Assembly (NCBI GenBank): GCA_002317305.1
Contig: DCIZ01000051.1
Location: 24,528-31,780 of the forward strand
Source: Campylobacter sp. UBA1713
GTDB lineage: Bacteria; Campylobacterota; Campylobacteria; Campylobacterales; Campylobacteraceae
Direction: 5' to 3'
DNA length: 7,253 bases
In this document: one piece after another, positions 5,973-7,253 of the stretch
Numbering within the stretch: position 1 is the first letter of the stretch
How the letters are laid out: every line of letters starts with the position of its first letter
The notes under the pieces: generated by a model
Told to the model about the DNA's origin: nothing
Database searches by the model: none
What the model saw: only the letters and a program-made list of their open reading frames with translations
Made by a program: the position numbers and the translations under genes

Positions 5973-6794
5973 ATGTGTAAAGATTGTGGTTGTAGTTTGA
6001 CTACGCACGCTCACGGCGGAGATACACACGGCGAGCACACGCATGAGCACGCTCATGAAAACGGAGTGCTTCATACGCACGCACATACGCATGATGGCGA
6101 GCATTTACACGAACATCACCATCACGCACACCCAGTATTAAACGAGCGTAAGACCATCGAGGTCATAGGCAAAATTTTAGACGACAACGATAGAGAGGCG
6201 CTTCACAACAGAGAGCATTTGGATGCTTTAAATTTGCTTTGTTTGAATCTTATGAGTAGTCCGGGTGCGGGCAAGACTACGCTTTTAGAGGCGTTTATAA
6301 AGAGTTCTGGGTTAAAAGTGGGCGTGGTTGAGGGCGATTTGCAGACTAACAAAGATGCCGACCGCATCGTGCTAGCTGGCGGAGTGGCACACCAGATAAG
6401 CACAGGACAGACGTGCCACCTAGATGCGTTTATGGTGCATGAGGGTTTGCATCACCTAGACCTAGCCAGCCTAGATATCGTTTTTGTAGAAAATGTGGGG
6501 AATCTTGTTTGTCCAGCGAGTTATGACGTGGGTGCTCACCTAAATGTAGTTTTGCTTAGTGTGCCAGAGGGTGCGGACAAAGTGGCAAAATACCCAGTGA
6601 TGTTTCGAAATGCCGACTTGCTCGTCATTACGAAAGTTTCGCTTTTGGAGCACTTTGACTTTGACGTAGATGAGGTTAAACGTGAGGCAAAAAAGCTAAA
6701 TCCAAAGGTCGATGTGCTAGAAGTGGACTCAAAAACGGGCGTGGGCGTAGATAAATTTGTCGCTTATGTAAAAATGAAAAGGGAGTGTAGATAA
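5973..6794 (+). CDS. hypB: Hydrogenase nickel-incorporation GTPase HypB
   Basis: HypB is a cytoplasmic SIMIBI-class GTPase that, with HypA, delivers nickel to the NiFe-hydrogenase large subunit. The 273 residues show three parts. An N-terminal CxxCGC motif (C2, C5, C7) matches the high-affinity nickel site known in E. coli. A histidine-rich segment has 18 His within residues 12-53 and probably stores or binds nickel. The G domain has P-loop SSPGAGKTT (95-103, K101) and metal-site residues C148-H149 in GQTCHLDA and C180 in GNLVCPASYDVG. The G4 motif, usually NKxD, reads T220-K-V-S223, so the guanine-specifying Asp is missing; the flanking sequence still aligns well with E. coli HypB. hypC follows after one base, so the two are surely co-transcribed. 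Confidence 0.97.
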   Translation: MCKDCGCSLTTHAHGGDTHGEHTHEHAHENGVLHTHAHTHDGEHLHEHHHHAHPVLNERKTIEVIGKILDDNDREALHNREHLDALNLLCLNLMSSPGAGKTTLLEAFIKSSGLKVGVVEGDLQTNKDADRIVLAGGVAHQISTGQTCHLDAFMVHEGLHHLDLASLDIVFVENVGNLVCPASYDVGAHLNVVLLSVPEGADKVAKYPVMFRNADLLVITKVSLLEHFDFDVDEVKREAKKLNPKVDVLEVDSKTGVGVDKFVAYVKMKRECR

Positions 6795-6795
6795 A

Positions 6796-7071
6796 ATGTG
6801 TTTGAGTATTCCGTCAAAAGTTGTAAGTGTAGATGAGAACAATTTTGCCACCGTCGAGACGCTTGGCGTGCAGCGTGGCGTGAGTTTAGACCTCATAGCC
6901 GAGCCTGTGCAAGTAGGCGAATATGTGCTAATTCACGTGGGTTTTGCCATGGAAAAGATAGACACAGAGGCGGCTTTGGAGAGTTTGAAACTCTACGAAA
7001 AGATAGTAAAAGAGCTAGAAAACGAGAGTGGCGATGAGTATATGAGAGTGGCAGATTCTGTTAGTATTTAG
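6796..7071 (+). CDS. hypC: Hydrogenase maturation chaperone HypC
   Basis: HypC is a small cytoplasmic chaperone that carries the Fe(CN)2CO moiety with HypD and docks it on the hydrogenase large-subunit precursor. The 91 residues begin MCLSIPSKV, the diagnostic HypC/HupF start with essential C2. A small beta-barrel-like core (about 5-50) is followed by a charged helical tail. It starts one base after the hypB stop, with GGGAG (6781-6785) inside the hypB end as ribosome binding site. hypD usually follows in this group, but the next 182 bases have no gene start, so any hypD lies beyond the window and needs translation from its own site or promoter. Confidence 0.95.
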   Translation: MCLSIPSKVVSVDENNFATVETLGVQRGVSLDLIAEPVQVGEYVLIHVGFAMEKIDTEAALESLKLYEKIVKELENESGDEYMRVADSVSI

Positions 7072-7105
7072 TGAATTTGTTGGTTTGCAGAATTTACAAA
7101 TAAAA

Positions 7106-7115
7106 CGCCGTCATT
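7106..7115 (+). repeat. Isolated terminal word of the composite repeat
   Basis: CGCCGTCATT is identical to the outermost ten bases of repeat copy 3 (4120-4129), but the following sequence does not match. It could be a relic end or chance. Confidence 0.25.
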
Positions 7116-7162
7116 TTTTTTGAAATTTGCGAGGGCGTGGGCGGCAGAATGCTATTAGTGAA

Positions 7163-7238
7163 AATTTTCGCGAAAGCCAAATTTGGCTTGAAGCGAAAAT
7201 TACGCAAAAAAAGAAGCACATTTTGCGTAAGCAAAATG
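7163..7238. other. Cluster of overlapping hairpins after hypC
   Basis: Three structures are readable. AATTTTCGC (7163-7171) pairs with GCGAAAATT (7193-7201) around the perfect palindrome AGCCAAATTTGGCT (7175-7188). TTACGCAAAA (7200-7209) pairs with TTTTGCGTAA (7221-7230). CATTTTGC (7219-7226) pairs with GCAAAATG (7231-7238) around GTAA, and this excludes the second stem. None has a following U-tract, so an intrinsic terminator is not clear. Confidence 0.5.
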
Positions 7239-7253
7239 GGCTTAAAATTGGCG

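Overview
The window looks like chromosomal DNA from a Campylobacter-type epsilonproteobacterium. The evidence is AAAGGA ribosome binding sites in AT-rich leaders, an extended -10 promoter without a clear -35, AT-rich spacers between moderately GC-rich genes, an ATP-type PEP carboxykinase, and a hypB-hypC pair for NiFe-hydrogenase maturation. The moderate coding GC fits the C. showae/rectus/curvus/gracilis range better than C. jejuni; this is an impression, not a calculation.

Layout. Positions 1-404 hold no gene. They contain the right end of one copy and an almost complete copy of a composite, MITE-like repeat. An OmpR/PhoB-type response regulator (405-1079, minus) is divergent from pckA (1226-2782, plus). 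Fifteen bases after pckA begins a lipoprotein with a CAP (SCP/YkwD-like) domain (2798-4042). A 384-base spacer follows, with a third, inverted copy of the repeat and two dyad symmetries. A 37-residue small ORF (4427-4540) then overlaps the TTG start of a second CAP lipoprotein (4537-5742), a paralogue of the first. After a 230-base spacer come hypB (5973-6794) and hypC (6796-7071). The last 182 bases are hairpin-rich and non-coding.

How the genes may work together. pckA links the TCA cycle to gluconeogenesis and may be read through into the first lipoprotein gene. The two lipoproteins probably face the periplasm or cell surface and share six conserved cysteines and a C-terminal module I do not recognise. 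HypB and HypC serve nickel insertion and assembly of the hydrogenase active site; no hydrogenase structural gene is in view.

Most notable: (1) a roughly 200-bp element with inverted ends near 40 bp, present in two near-complete copies and one partial copy; (2) the small ORF with a strong ribosome binding site whose TGA stop overlaps the TTG start of the second lipoprotein; (3) similarity of that small ORF region to the 3' end of pckA, suggesting that lipoprotein 2 arose by a duplication that carried part of pckA; (4) a HypB whose G4 guanine-recognition motif reads TKVS instead of NKxD. No phage, CRISPR, transposase or defence system is visible.
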